The position numbers and the translations under genes were made by a program. The notes below the pieces were generated by a model. That model was not told the origin of the DNA, did not search any database, and saw only the letters and a list, made by a program, of their open reading frames with translations. From the NCBI GenBank assembly GCA_964631865.1, contig CAZWAK010000001.1, positions 1 through 64,000 of the forward strand: a DNA stretch of 64,000 bases, written 5' to 3'. This stretch comes from JAFDVL01 sp964631865 (GTDB taxonomy: Bacteria > Acidobacteriota > Blastocatellia > RBC074). This document shows positions 51,993 to 60,133 of this stretch, piece by piece (positions within the stretch are counted from its first letter, which is position 1; the number at the start of each line of letters is the position of its first letter).

Positions 51993-52628
51993 ATGCTCAC
52001 GATTGCTTTAGCCAAAGGACGAATGCAGGACGATGCGCTGGCGCTGTTTGCGCGTGCAGGCATCGTCGTGGCCGACGCCGAATTGCAGTCGCGCAAACTT
52101 TTGGTTCAATCCGCCGACGGACGCTTTCAATTCGTCTTCGTCAAGCCGGGCGATGTGCCAACGTATGTCGAATACGGCGTCGCCGACGCAGGCGTGTGCG
52201 GGCGCGACGTGTTGCTCGAAGCGAACGCCGACGTTCACGAACCGCTGGATTTGCAATTCGGCTACTGCAAAATCGCGGTTGCCGGACGCAAGGAAGTCGT
52301 CGGGCAGGATTACAATTTGCTCGCGACGGTGCGCGTCGCGACGAAGTATCCGAACATCGCGACGGAATATTTTCATCGCAAAGGCATCCCGATTGAGACC
52401 GTCTATTTGTCCGGCTCCGTCGAACTCGCGCCGCTCTTGGGCTTGTCCGACCGCATCGTAGATTTGGTCGAAACGGGGCGCACGCTGAAAGAAAACGGCT
52501 TGGAAGTGATTGATGTCATCACCGAAACAACGGCGCGCTTGATCGTGAATCGCGCGAGCTTTCATTTGAAGCGGGACGAAGTAAGCAAGTTGATTGCGGA
52601 ACTGGCAGGAGCATTGGGCAATGGTTGA
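51993..52628 (+). CDS. hisG: ATP phosphoribosyltransferase, short form
   Basis: First step of histidine synthesis: ATP plus PRPP. 211 residues, the short form that lacks the C-terminal regulatory domain and needs HisZ. Motifs: IALAKGRMQDDALALF at the start, KPGDVPTYVEYGVADAGVCG, and LVETGRTLKENGLEVI with the PRPP loop GSVELAPLLGLSD before it. The last 8 nt overlap the start of a DUF4258 gene. Confidence 0.97.
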   Translation: MLTIALAKGRMQDDALALFARAGIVVADAELQSRKLLVQSADGRFQFVFVKPGDVPTYVEYGVADAGVCGRDVLLEANADVHEPLDLQFGYCKIAVAGRKEVVGQDYNLLATVRVATKYPNIATEYFHRKGIPIETVYLSGSVELAPLLGLSDRIVDLVETGRTLKENGLEVIDVITETTARLIVNRASFHLKRDEVSKLIAELAGALGNG

Positions 52629-52866
52629 GATTGAGCTTTCAGCCCACGCCCGGCAAATGCTGAGCGAAAGAAATATCGCTGAAGAATGGGTTTGGCGTAC
52701 AATCGCTACGCCGCGACGAAAACGCAAAGGTGATGACGACAATATGCACTACACCAAGCCGATCAAAGAACGACAAGGCCGCGTCTTACACGTCGTCGTC
52801 AATCCAAACGCCGAGCCGCAACGGATTATTACCGTATTTTTTGACCGCAGATTATCCTCAAAGTAA
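52621..52866 (+). CDS. DUF4258-type small protein
   Basis: 81 residues from the ATG at 52621, overlapping the hisG stop. The pattern ELSAHARQMLSERNIAEEWVWRTI ... GRVLHVVVNPNAEPQRIITVFFDRR is the DUF4258 fold (a compact beta-alpha unit related to RelE-like toxins). With the next gene it forms the common DUF4258-DUF2283 pair, possibly a toxin-antitoxin-like module, here inside the histidine operon. Confidence 0.85.
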   Translation: MVEIELSAHARQMLSERNIAEEWVWRTIATPRRKRKGDDDNMHYTKPIKERQGRVLHVVVNPNAEPQRIITVFFDRRLSSK

Positions 52867-52875
52867 GTAGTAAAT

Positions 52876-53079
52876 ATGCGACTGAAAATTGACAAGGAAA
52901 GTGACGCGCTGTACCTCCGCTTGGATGAAAGCTCAATCGTTGAGTCGGAAGAAGTTCAGCCCGGCGTGATCCTCGACTTTGACGAACACGGAAAAGTTGT
53001 GGGCATCGAAATCTTAGGTTTGAGTACCCGCGTCCAGCCGGAAAAATTGCGCGTGCTGCAATTTGAAACCGCTTACTGA
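52876..53079 (+). CDS. DUF2283-type small protein
   Basis: 67 residues: RLKIDKESDALYLRLDES ... GVILDFDEHGKVVGIEILGLSTRV is diagnostic of DUF2283, a small beta protein usually paired with DUF4258. It is 9 nt from its partner and 1 nt from hisD. Its probable role is antitoxin or stabilising partner (inference). Confidence 0.88.
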   Translation: MRLKIDKESDALYLRLDESSIVESEEVQPGVILDFDEHGKVVGIEILGLSTRVQPEKLRVLQFETAY

Positions 53080-53080
53080 A

Positions 53081-54385
53081 ATGATCGAAATTCTCAAGCT
53101 TACCGACTTGGCAGCGACGCCAGAGCCAAAGCTCCAGCAAATTCTGCACCGCACCAGCGGCTTGACCGACGAAGTCCTCGTGCGCACGCAGACAATTGTC
53201 AGCGGCGTCAGGCAAGGCGGCGACGAAGCGTTGCTGGATTACACGGCGCGCTTCGATGGCGTGCAACTGACGCCGGAAACAATGCGTGCGCCGCGTGAAT
53301 TGATTGAAGAACTCGCCGCGCAAGTGGATGCGTTGCTGCTCACCGCGATGCGCGAAGCCATCGCCAACATTCGCTTCTATCACGAACATCAATTGACGAA
53401 GTCGTGGGAGATCGAACGTGCGAACGGCGTGCGGTTGGGGCAGCGCGTGTCGCCGCTCGAAATCGTTGGATTGTACGTGCCCGGCGGCAAAGCAGCGTAT
53501 CCGTCTACGTTGATGATGAATGCGATTCCGGCGCAGGTCGCGGGCGTCCAACGCATCGTCGTCGTCACGCCGCCCGCGCAATTTCAGCAAGCGCCCGTGA
53601 TCGCCGCGACGCTCAAAGAACTCGGCTTATTTGAAGTCTATTTGATCGGCGGCGCTCAAGCTGTCGCAGCGTTGGCCTACGGCACGGCGACGATTCCGCG
53701 CGTGGACAAAATCGTTGGCCCCGGCAATCAATACGTCGCCGCCGCGAAAAAATTGGTCTACGGCGATGTGGACATTGATTCGATTGCGGGGCCGAGCGAG
53801 ATTGTCGTGATTGCGGATGACACCGCGCGCCCGGGTTTCATCGCCGCCGATTTGCTCTCGCAAGCTGAGCATTCTGAAGACGCCGCTGCGATTCTGGTGA
53901 CGAACAGCGAAACCCTCGCGGCCAACGTCCAAGCCGAAGTTATCCAGCAAACCGCAACCTTGCCGCGCCGCGCGATCATCGAAAAATCGCTCGCGGATTT
54001 CGGCGCGCTGATCGTCGTCGAATCGCTGGAAGCCGCGTGTTTATTGGTCAATCGCTTTGCCGCAGAACACGTCGAAGTGATGACTGCCGACAGTGAAGCG
54101 ACGGCGGCAAATATTCATCACGCGGGCGCGATTTTCATTGGCGCTTATTCGGCGGAATCAGTGGGCGATTATTTCGCGGGCACGAACCATGTCTTGCCGA
54201 CGGGCGGTACGGCGCGCTTTTCATCGGCGCTCGGCGTGTATGATTTTCTGAAACGCACGAGCCTGATTCGCTACACGAAAGACGAATTGCAACGCACGGC
54301 GCACAGCATTGATTTACTGGCGCAGGCGGAAGGCTTACAAGCGCACGCGCGGGCAGCCACGATTCGCGTTCGTGAAAATACCTAA
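53081..54385 (+). CDS. hisD: Histidinol dehydrogenase
   Basis: Last two steps of histidine synthesis (histidinol to histidine, NAD-dependent, zinc). 434 residues from the ATG at 53081, just after the DUF2283 stop. Family motifs: VPGGKAAYPSTLMMNAIPA, GGAQAVAALAYGT, KIVGPGNQYVAAAKK, IAGPSEIVVIAD, LSQAEHSEDA and NRFAAEHVEVM with the catalytic glutamate and histidine, then FAGTNHVLPTGGTARFSS. No his leader or T-box is visible upstream. Confidence 0.97.
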   Translation: MIEILKLTDLAATPEPKLQQILHRTSGLTDEVLVRTQTIVSGVRQGGDEALLDYTARFDGVQLTPETMRAPRELIEELAAQVDALLLTAMREAIANIRFYHEHQLTKSWEIERANGVRLGQRVSPLEIVGLYVPGGKAAYPSTLMMNAIPAQVAGVQRIVVVTPPAQFQQAPVIAATLKELGLFEVYLIGGAQAVAALAYGTATIPRVDKIVGPGNQYVAAAKKLVYGDVDIDSIAGPSEIVVIADDTARPGFIAADLLSQAEHSEDAAAILVTNSETLAANVQAEVIQQTATLPRRAIIEKSLADFGALIVVESLEAACLLVNRFAAEHVEVMTADSEATAANIHHAGAIFIGAYSAESVGDYFAGTNHVLPTGGTARFSSALGVYDFLKRTSLIRYTKDELQRTAHSIDLLAQAEGLQAHARAATIRVRENT

Positions 54386-54393
54386 AAAATCTC

Positions 54394-54424
54394 TTGACAA
54401 GATCAAACTTTAGACTTAGTCTAA
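54394..54424 (+). promoter_or_regulatory. Promoter with overlapping PerR/Fur operator before the Fur-family gene
   Basis: TTGACA (54394-54399), a 17-nt spacer and TAGTCT (54417-54422) form a good promoter. TTAGACTTAGTCTAA (54410-54424) is a perfect 7-1-7 inverted repeat of the PerR/Fur-box type that covers the -10. The ATG at 54431 would lie only a few bases after the start of transcription, so the mRNA may be nearly leaderless and the gene autoregulated. Confidence 0.75.
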
Positions 54425-54430
54425 GATGCG

Positions 54431-54826
54431 ATGAAGGACGACGTAATCAAAATCCTGAACGACTATGGCATCCAACCTTCGGCGCAGCGCGTAGCGGTGG
54501 CGGAATATGTTTTGACCACTGACGAGCATCCGTCCGCCGATCAGGTCTTTGCCAAAGTCGCTTCTAACTTCCCCATAATTTCGCGCGCGACGATTTACAA
54601 CACGCTGAATTTGTTTGTCGAAAAAGGCTTGTTGCGTGAATTGCACATTGCCGCCGGGCGCGTCGTGTTCGATCCGAAGCTGGCGCGGCATCATCACTTC
54701 ATCAACGAAGAAACCGGCGAAATTACCGACATCGAAGGCACGCAACTGCGCGTGAGCAATCTCAACAGTCTCAATGAATTTGAGATCAGCGATTATCAGG
54801 TCATTTTACGCGGCAAAAAGAAGTAG
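54431..54826 (+). CDS. Fur-family regulator, PerR-like, lacking cysteines
   Basis: 131 residues. The N-terminal winged helix (VIKILNDYGIQPSAQRVAVAEYVL ... FPIISRATIYNTLNLFVEKGLL) and the start of the dimerisation domain (VVFDPKLARHHHFINEETGEI, histidine-rich metal site) are clear. The protein contains no cysteine at all, so the usual CxxC structural zinc site is absent; it is also slightly short. Neighbours (ahpC, ahpD, dps, katG) and the matching operators point to a PerR-type peroxide sensor using histidine oxidation (inference). Confidence 0.9.
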   Translation: MKDDVIKILNDYGIQPSAQRVAVAEYVLTTDEHPSADQVFAKVASNFPIISRATIYNTLNLFVEKGLLRELHIAAGRVVFDPKLARHHHFINEETGEITDIEGTQLRVSNLNSLNEFEISDYQVILRGKKK

Positions 54827-54857
54827 CAACGCGCCACTCTCTTTTTTTGCCCACTAC

Positions 54858-54872
54858 TTAGATAAATTCTAA
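54858..54872 (+). promoter_or_regulatory. PerR/Fur-type operator before ahpC
   Basis: TTAGATAAATTCTAA is a 15-nt 7-1-7 inverted repeat with few mismatches, resembling the PerR box and the element before the Fur-family gene (shared TTAGA and TCTAA ends). It lies 31 nt before the ahpC start. Confidence 0.7.
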
Positions 54873-54902
54873 CTTTTTACAAAATCTAAAGGAGAAACAA
54901 AC

Positions 54903-55445
54903 ATGCTTACCATAGGCGATCAATTTCCGAGCTTCAAATTGCAATCCGTTGTCAGCCTTGAAAAAGGCCAAGAGTTTCAAGAACTGACCGAAGCGTCCTA
55001 TCCCGACAAGTGGAAAGTCGTGTTCTTCTGGCCGATGGACTTCACCTTCATTTGCCCGACTGAGATTGCCGAGTTCGGCAAGCGCAATGGTGATTTCGCC
55101 GACCGCGATGCGCAAGTGCTCGGCGTCAGCACTGACACGCATTTCGTGCATCTCGCGTGGCGCAACAATCACGCGGATTTGAAAGACCTCCCCTTCCCGA
55201 TGGTCGCTGACACGAAGCGCGAACTCTCAACCGCGCTCGGCATTTTGCATAAAGAAGCGGGCGTCGCGTTGCGCGCAACGTTCATCGTTGATCCAAACGG
55301 CATCATTCGTTTCGTGAGCGTGAATGACTTGTCCGTCGGTCGCAACGTGGATGAAGTCTTGCGCGTGCTGGATGCGTTGCAAACGGACGAACTCTGCCCG
55401 TGCAACTGGAAAGAGGGCGAAAAAACGTTAGGAAAGGCGGCGTAA
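54903..55445 (+). CDS. ahpC: Alkyl hydroperoxide reductase, peroxiredoxin
   Basis: Reduces hydrogen and organic peroxides. 180 residues with ribosome site AAAGGAG. The peroxidatic Cys51 is in FFWPMDFTFICPTEIAEFG, and C-terminal Cys165 and Cys167 (DELCPCNWKEG) include the resolving cysteine. This is the AhpC form that pairs with AhpD rather than AhpF, matching the gene that follows 1 nt downstream. Expression is probably under the PerR-type operator at 54858-54872. Confidence 0.96.
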   Translation: MLTIGDQFPSFKLQSVVSLEKGQEFQELTEASYPDKWKVVFFWPMDFTFICPTEIAEFGKRNGDFADRDAQVLGVSTDTHFVHLAWRNNHADLKDLPFPMVADTKRELSTALGILHKEAGVALRATFIVDPNGIIRFVSVNDLSVGRNVDEVLRVLDALQTDELCPCNWKEGEKTLGKAA

Positions 55446-55446
55446 T

Positions 55447-56001
55447 ATGACGAACATTGAAACCTTACGCCATCGGCTGCCTGAAGCGGCCAAAGACATC
55501 AAGCTCAACGTCCAATCCGTATTCCAAACGACAACGTTGACGCCAACGCAAAGCTGGGGCGTCGCGGTCGCTTCGGCTATCGCCACGCGCAATGCAGAAG
55601 TTCGCAACGCAGTCCTGGCCGATGCACAAGCGCAGTTGAGCCAGGAATCCATACAAGATGCGAAAGCGGCGGCGGCGTTGATGGCCATGAACAATGTGTA
55701 CTATCGCTTTCGCCACATGATCGGCAAAGAAAGTTATAGTACCAAGCCCGCACGCTTGCGGATGAATTGGATTGGCAAACCGCTCGCCAACAAAGTGGAT
55801 TTCGAGTTGTATTGCTTAGCCGTCAGCGCGATCAACGGTTGTGAAATGTGCATTCGCTCGCACGAAGACGTCGTGATCAAAGGCGGCTTGAGCGAAGACC
55901 AGGTGCATGATGCCGTGCGCGTGGCGGCGACGATTCAGGCGCTCGCGGTTTCGCTGGAAATTGGTGAGGATGAATCGTTGACGGTGCAAGCGGGCGCGTA
56001 A
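55447..56001 (+). CDS. ahpD: Alkylhydroperoxidase AhpD
   Basis: 184 residues, all-helical. The active site CEMC (Cys132, Cys135) followed by His139 in NGCEMCIRSHE is the AhpD signature. It regenerates AhpC, probably drawing on a lipoyl protein. Starts directly after ahpC and must be cotranslated. Confidence 0.95.
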   Translation: MTNIETLRHRLPEAAKDIKLNVQSVFQTTTLTPTQSWGVAVASAIATRNAEVRNAVLADAQAQLSQESIQDAKAAAALMAMNNVYYRFRHMIGKESYSTKPARLRMNWIGKPLANKVDFELYCLAVSAINGCEMCIRSHEDVVIKGGLSEDQVHDAVRVAATIQALAVSLEIGEDESLTVQAGA

Positions 56002-56106
56002 GTGAACGGCCCACATTTTCACGAATGGATGTCGGCCATCTCAATTTATTTTTCTGACCCGGATGGACACGCGCTGGAACTTTGCGCGGTGCATAGAAAC
56101 GAGTAG
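56002..56106 (+). pseudogene. Remnant of a glyoxalase/VOC-fold gene
   Basis: 35 codons starting at GTG 56002, directly after the ahpD stop, read ... FHEWMSAISIYFSDPDGHAL then ELCAVHRNE and stop. The FSDPDGH-x-LE motif is the C-terminal metal-binding strand of VOC (glyoxalase/bleomycin-resistance) proteins. The first 100 residues of such a protein are missing, so this is a decayed end of a gene. Confidence 0.7.
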
Positions 56107-56155
56107 ACTACGCGCCAAACAACAACCAATTATCAAGCTGAAAGGAGTTCACGCC

Positions 56156-56623
56156 ATGCAAATTAACATTGGTATTTCTGAAACGGATCGCAAAGAAATT
56201 GCCGACGGATTGTCACATCTGTTGGCAGATAGTTACACGCTGTATCTGAAAACGCACAACTATCATTGGAACGTGACTGGCCCGATGTTTCAGACACTGC
56301 ATTTGATGTTTGAGACGCAATACAACGAACTCGCGCTCGCGGTAGATTTGATCGCCGAACGCATTCGCGCGCTGGGTTTCCCGGCTCCGGGATCGTATCG
56401 GGAATTCAGCCAATTGACGGCAATTGCTGAAGATGATGACGCACCGGACGCGCAGGAAATGATTCGCCGCCTTGTCGCTGGACAAGAGACCGTGACGCGC
56501 ACCGCGCGTTCGATTTTCCCCGTTGTGGACAAAGCCAACGACGAACCGACCGCGGATTTGTTGACGCAACGGATGCAGTTGCACGAGAAGAATGCGTGGA
56601 TGCTGAGAAGCCTTTTGGCGTAA
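56156..56623 (+). CDS. dps: DNA-binding ferritin-like protein from starved cells
   Basis: 155 residues from the ATG at 56156 with AAAGGAG upstream. Stores iron and shields DNA from peroxide. Ferroxidase residues appear in LKTHNYHWNVTGPMF and FETQYNELALAVDLIAERIRALG, as in Dps dodecamers. It has no lysine-rich N-terminal DNA-binding tail. Between ahpD and katG in the peroxide cluster. Confidence 0.95.
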   Translation: MQINIGISETDRKEIADGLSHLLADSYTLYLKTHNYHWNVTGPMFQTLHLMFETQYNELALAVDLIAERIRALGFPAPGSYREFSQLTAIAEDDDAPDAQEMIRRLVAGQETVTRTARSIFPVVDKANDEPTADLLTQRMQLHEKNAWMLRSLLA

Positions 56624-56657
56624 CACCAGCAAGCCACAGTCCAAGACACTAAAGACC

Positions 56658-56674
56658 GAACGGAGTTTCCGTTC
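56658..56674 (+). promoter_or_regulatory. Hairpin between dps and katG
   Basis: GAACGGA and TCCGTTC (56658-56664, 56668-56674) form a perfect 7-bp stem with a GTT loop, 17 nt before the katG start. It may partly end the dps message or shape katG translation. Confidence 0.4.
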
Positions 56675-56691
56675 AATACAAGGAGGAGCCA

Positions 56692-58911
56692 ATGAAAAAG
56701 AACCTGAAGACCTTATTCGCGACCTTCGCTGTCGTTGCACTCTCGTTGGTGGCAACACATGAAGTCACTGCGCAAAGCGACCCGATGCGCAACCAGTTCT
56801 GGTGGCCGGATCAACTTGATCTCTCACCGCTGCGGCAGAACGGTGCGGAGTCCAACCCGATGGGCAAACAGTTCGATTATGCCAAAGCGTTTGCCAGTCT
56901 CGACCTCAATGCCGTCAAGGCAGATATCAAGAAAGTCCTGACGACATCGCAACCCTGGTGGCCGGCGGATTACGGACATTATGGCCCGTTCTTCATCCGC
57001 ATGGCCTGGCACAGCGCCGGAACGTATCGCGTGGGTGATGGACGCGGCGGTGCGGGCGGCGGCCAAATGCGTTTTGAGCCGCTCAACAGTTGGCCGGACA
57101 ACGGCAACCTCGACAAGGCGCGACGCTTGCTTTGGCCGGTCAAACAAAAATACGGGCAAAAACTTTCCTGGGCTGATTTGATGGTCTTGACCGGCAATGT
57201 CTCGCTAGAATCCATGGGTTTCAAAACCTACGGCTTTGCCGGTGGACGCGAAGACGATTGGGCACCAGACCCGGTCTTCTGGGGGCCGGAGAAAAAGTGG
57301 CTGGCCGATGAGCGTTACAGCGGAAATCGCAATCTCGCCAAGCCGCTGGCCGCTGTGCAAATGGGTTTGATCTATGTGAATCCCGAAGGCCCGAATGGCA
57401 ATCCTGATCCGTTGGCAGCCGCGAAGGACATCCGCGAAACCTTTGGCCGCATGGCGATGAACGACGAAGAAACGGTTGCGCTCATCGCTGGTGGTCACAC
57501 ATTTGGCAAAGCACACGGTGCGCACAATCCGGGCAAATGCACGGGGCCTGAGCCGGCAGCAGCAGGTGTTGAGCAGCAGGGATTTGGCTGGCAAAACAAC
57601 TGCGGCAAAGGCAATGCGGGCGACACGGTCACGAGCGGCCTGGAAGGCGCTTGGACGTCCAGACCAACGGCTTGGACATCGGAATATCTCATCAATCTGT
57701 TTGCCCATGATTGGGTGCAAACCAAGAGCCCGGCTGGTGCTACGCAATGGATTCCTGCCAATAACAAGGCCGCGAACACCGTGCCGGACGCACACGATCC
57801 GGCCAAGAAACACGCGCCGATCATGTTCACAACCGACCTCGCGCTGAAGTTCGATCCGAGCTATCAGAAGATCGCGAAGCGATTCGCGGAGAACCCCGAA
57901 GAATTCCGGCTCGCGTTTGCCAAAGCGTGGTTCAAGCTGACGCATCGCGACTTGGGGCCGCGTTCCCGCTATGTCGGCGCGGAAGTTCCGAAAGAAGACC
58001 TGATTTGGCAAGACCCCCTGCCCCGCATCAGCTACAAACCGATTGACGCGAAAGATGCGGCGACGCTGAAAGCCAAAATCATTGCCTCAGGACTGACCAA
58101 CGCAGAACTGGTCAGAACGGCTTGGGCTTCGGCGGCGACGTTTCGTGGCACAGACATGCGCGGTGGCGCGAATGGCGCGCGCGTTCGCCTCGCACCGCAA
58201 AAGGATTGGGAAGTTAACAATCCGGCGGAACTGAACAAAGTGTTGCAGAAGCTGGAAGGCATCCAGAAGGAATTCAACAGCCAGGCCAAAGGGAAACAAG
58301 TCTCGCTCGCCGACTTGATCGTGCTGGGTGGCAATGCCGCTATCGAGCAAGCCGCGAAGGCGGCAGGTCACAACGTAGTCGTTCCCTTCACGCCGGGGCG
58401 TGTGGACGCATCGGAAGCACAGACTGACGTGCTGTCGTTCGCTCCGCTGGAACCGACGGCAGATGGTTTCCGCAACTACTTCCAAACCGGTGAGCGTCTG
58501 TCACCAGCGGTAATGTTGGTCGAACGGGCGGCGCTGTTGACGCTTTCTGTTCCCGAAATGACCGTGCTGGTGGGCGGCATGCGGACGCTGAATGCCAACG
58601 CCGGAGGGGCGAAGCATGGCGTGTTCACAGATCGGCCTGGCACATTGAGCAATGACTTTTTCGTCAACCTGCTCGACATGTCAACGCAATGGAGCAAGTC
58701 TTCGACCGAAGGGCTGTACGAAGGAAAAGATCGCGCGACGGGCAAGGTGAAATGGACGGCGACCCCGGTTGACCTGGCGTTCGGCTCGAACTCCGAACTG
58801 CGCGCCCTGTCAGAGTTCTATGCGGCGTCGGACGGCAAAGACAAGTTCGTGCAGGACTTTGTCAAAGCGTGGACGAAGGTGATGAACCTCGACCGCTTCG
58901 ACTTACGCTAA
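56692..58911 (+). CDS. katG: Exported catalase-peroxidase
   Basis: 739 residues; both halves of the KatG duplication are present. Residues 1-28 (LFATFAVVALSLVATHEVTAQ) look like a signal peptide, so the enzyme is probably periplasmic, as in KatP-type enzymes. Active-site residues are intact: Arg103, Trp106, His107 in FIRMAWHSAGTYR, Tyr228 in GLIYVNPEGP and Met254 in GRMAMND (the Trp-Tyr-Met adduct), and proximal His269 in GGHTFGKAHG. Start has AGGAGGAG 5 nt upstream. Last gene of the peroxide cluster; convergent with the epimerase through a heptamer hairpin. Confidence 0.96.
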   Translation: MKKNLKTLFATFAVVALSLVATHEVTAQSDPMRNQFWWPDQLDLSPLRQNGAESNPMGKQFDYAKAFASLDLNAVKADIKKVLTTSQPWWPADYGHYGPFFIRMAWHSAGTYRVGDGRGGAGGGQMRFEPLNSWPDNGNLDKARRLLWPVKQKYGQKLSWADLMVLTGNVSLESMGFKTYGFAGGREDDWAPDPVFWGPEKKWLADERYSGNRNLAKPLAAVQMGLIYVNPEGPNGNPDPLAAAKDIRETFGRMAMNDEETVALIAGGHTFGKAHGAHNPGKCTGPEPAAAGVEQQGFGWQNNCGKGNAGDTVTSGLEGAWTSRPTAWTSEYLINLFAHDWVQTKSPAGATQWIPANNKAANTVPDAHDPAKKHAPIMFTTDLALKFDPSYQKIAKRFAENPEEFRLAFAKAWFKLTHRDLGPRSRYVGAEVPKEDLIWQDPLPRISYKPIDAKDAATLKAKIIASGLTNAELVRTAWASAATFRGTDMRGGANGARVRLAPQKDWEVNNPAELNKVLQKLEGIQKEFNSQAKGKQVSLADLIVLGGNAAIEQAAKAAGHNVVVPFTPGRVDASEAQTDVLSFAPLEPTADGFRNYFQTGERLSPAVMLVERAALLTLSVPEMTVLVGGMRTLNANAGGAKHGVFTDRPGTLSNDFFVNLLDMSTQWSKSSTEGLYEGKDRATGKVKWTATPVDLAFGSNSELRALSEFYAASDGKDKFVQDFVKAWTKVMNLDRFDLR

Positions 58912-58932
58912 GTGTAGCGCGGGACATGGATT

Positions 58933-59028
58933 CATTCTCCATTCTCAATTCTTGATTCTTCATTTTTTGGCAGAGGAATGCTCGTTCCTAGCTGCGAATG
59001 AAGAATCAAGAATTGAGAATGGAGAATG
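58933..59028. repeat. Heptamer-unit hairpin element H, perfect 32-bp arms
   Basis: 58933-58964 and 58997-59028 are perfectly inverted 32-nt arms around a 32-nt loop. The left arm divides into CATTCTC, CATTCTC, AATTCTT, GATTCTT, CATT. It is the only structured sequence between the convergent katG and epimerase genes and could end both transcripts. Confidence 0.95.
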
Positions 59029-59032
59029 CTTT

Positions 59033-60004
59033 TTATAAGCGGTCTGCGTTGTCACGATACCACGCAATTGTGCGGCGCAAGCCTTCGTCTAAATTGATTT
59101 CAGCTTTCCATCCGAAGCGCGCTTCGACTTTCGCTGCCGACAAATACTGCGCATCAATTTCGCCTGCGATCTTGCTTTGCAACATCACTTTCGGCTCCAA
59201 TGTTTTGCCCGCCAGCCGAATGATGCGGTTGACTAAATCCAGCATTTGCACTTGTTCGCCCGTGCCGAAGTTGAAGGCTTCGCCTTTTGCTTCTTCAATC
59301 TTTTCCGCCAGCAACAAATAACCGCGCGCGACATCGTCCACATAAACGAATTCACGAATCGGCGTGCCGTCGCTGCGAATGATCGGGGCTTCGTCTTTCA
59401 GCACCGAAAGAATCGTCCCCGGCACGACGCGCGACAAATTCATATCGCCGGGGCCGTAGACATTGGCAAAGCGCGTCACCGCAACTGGCACGTTGTAAGC
59501 GTGCGCGTACGACCGCGCGATCACGTCGGTGCAAACTTTCGAGGCGTCATACGGAAACAAACCGTTCAGCGCATTGTCTTCGGTGTATGGCAAAGTTTCG
59601 TGCGTGCCGTACGCCTTGTCGCTCGATGCGACGACAAGGCGTTGCACCGATTTTGTGACACGGCAGGCTTCCAGCAAAAAATACGTGCCGCGAATGTTCG
59701 TCTCAAACGTGGAGAGCGGCGAACGATTCGCCGCGCCGACAATCGCTTGCGCGCCGAGATGGAAGACGCCTTCAATTTCGTATTCGTTCAGGATGCGTTC
59801 GAGCAGCGGATAATCTTCGAGCGCGCCTTGAATCACGGTCGTGCGGCGGCGCAGATCAAACAAATCCAGCGCGTTCGCCCGCACGGCATCACGTTGCAAA
59901 CAGACGACGCGCGCGCCTTGCTCAACCAACAATCGGGTGACGTGCGCGCCGACAAAGCCAGTCGCGCCGGTCACAAAAACATTTCGATTCGTCCAAAAAC
60001 TCAT
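59033..60004 (-). CDS. NAD-dependent sugar-nucleotide epimerase/dehydratase
   Basis: 323 residues, extended short-chain dehydrogenase. NAD loop VFVTGATGFVGAHV (about residues 9-22), catalytic S-S-D ... YDASK (SSDKAYGT and LFPYDASKVCTDV, about 125-160), and FANVYGPGDMNLSRVVPG near the substrate site. Most like CDP-glucose 4,6-dehydratase or GDP-mannose dehydratase relatives; the exact sugar is not clear. It would feed cell-surface polysaccharide synthesis. Stands alone. Confidence 0.9.
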   Translation of the reverse strand: MSFWTNRNVFVTGATGFVGAHVTRLLVEQGARVVCLQRDAVRANALDLFDLRRRTTVIQGALEDYPLLERILNEYEIEGVFHLGAQAIVGAANRSPLSTFETNIRGTYFLLEACRVTKSVQRLVVASSDKAYGTHETLPYTEDNALNGLFPYDASKVCTDVIARSYAHAYNVPVAVTRFANVYGPGDMNLSRVVPGTILSVLKDEAPIIRSDGTPIREFVYVDDVARGYLLLAEKIEEAKGEAFNFGTGEQVQMLDLVNRIIRLAGKTLEPKVMLQSKIAGEIDAQYLSAAKVEARFGWKAEINLDEGLRRTIAWYRDNADRL

Positions 60005-60091
60005 GCGGTGATTCCTTTATGGGGTATTTGCGGCGCTAATCTAATCATCGCAGCGGGCGACTGTCCATACGGCAAAAATATTTTCAGAGGC

Positions 60092-60116
60092 GGGAATAAA
60101 TATCACTGCTGCCGTC
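60092..60116 (+). promoter_or_regulatory. ECF-type promoter before the rpoE-like sigma gene
   Basis: GGAAT (60093-60097, in GGGAATAAA) and CGTC (60113-60116) are separated by 15 nt, a typical ECF -35/-10 pair, about 18 nt before the sigma gene ATG. It suggests that the sigma factor controls its own operon. The rest of the gap 60005-60091 shows nothing else. Confidence 0.6.
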
Positions 60117-60133
60117 ATTATAGAGACAGCAGG

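Noticed and set aside
59246..60133. Long N-terminal extension of the rpoE-like sigma frame
   Set aside because: This part is antisense to the epimerase gene; the sigma protein starts at the ATG at 60134 just after an ECF promoter.
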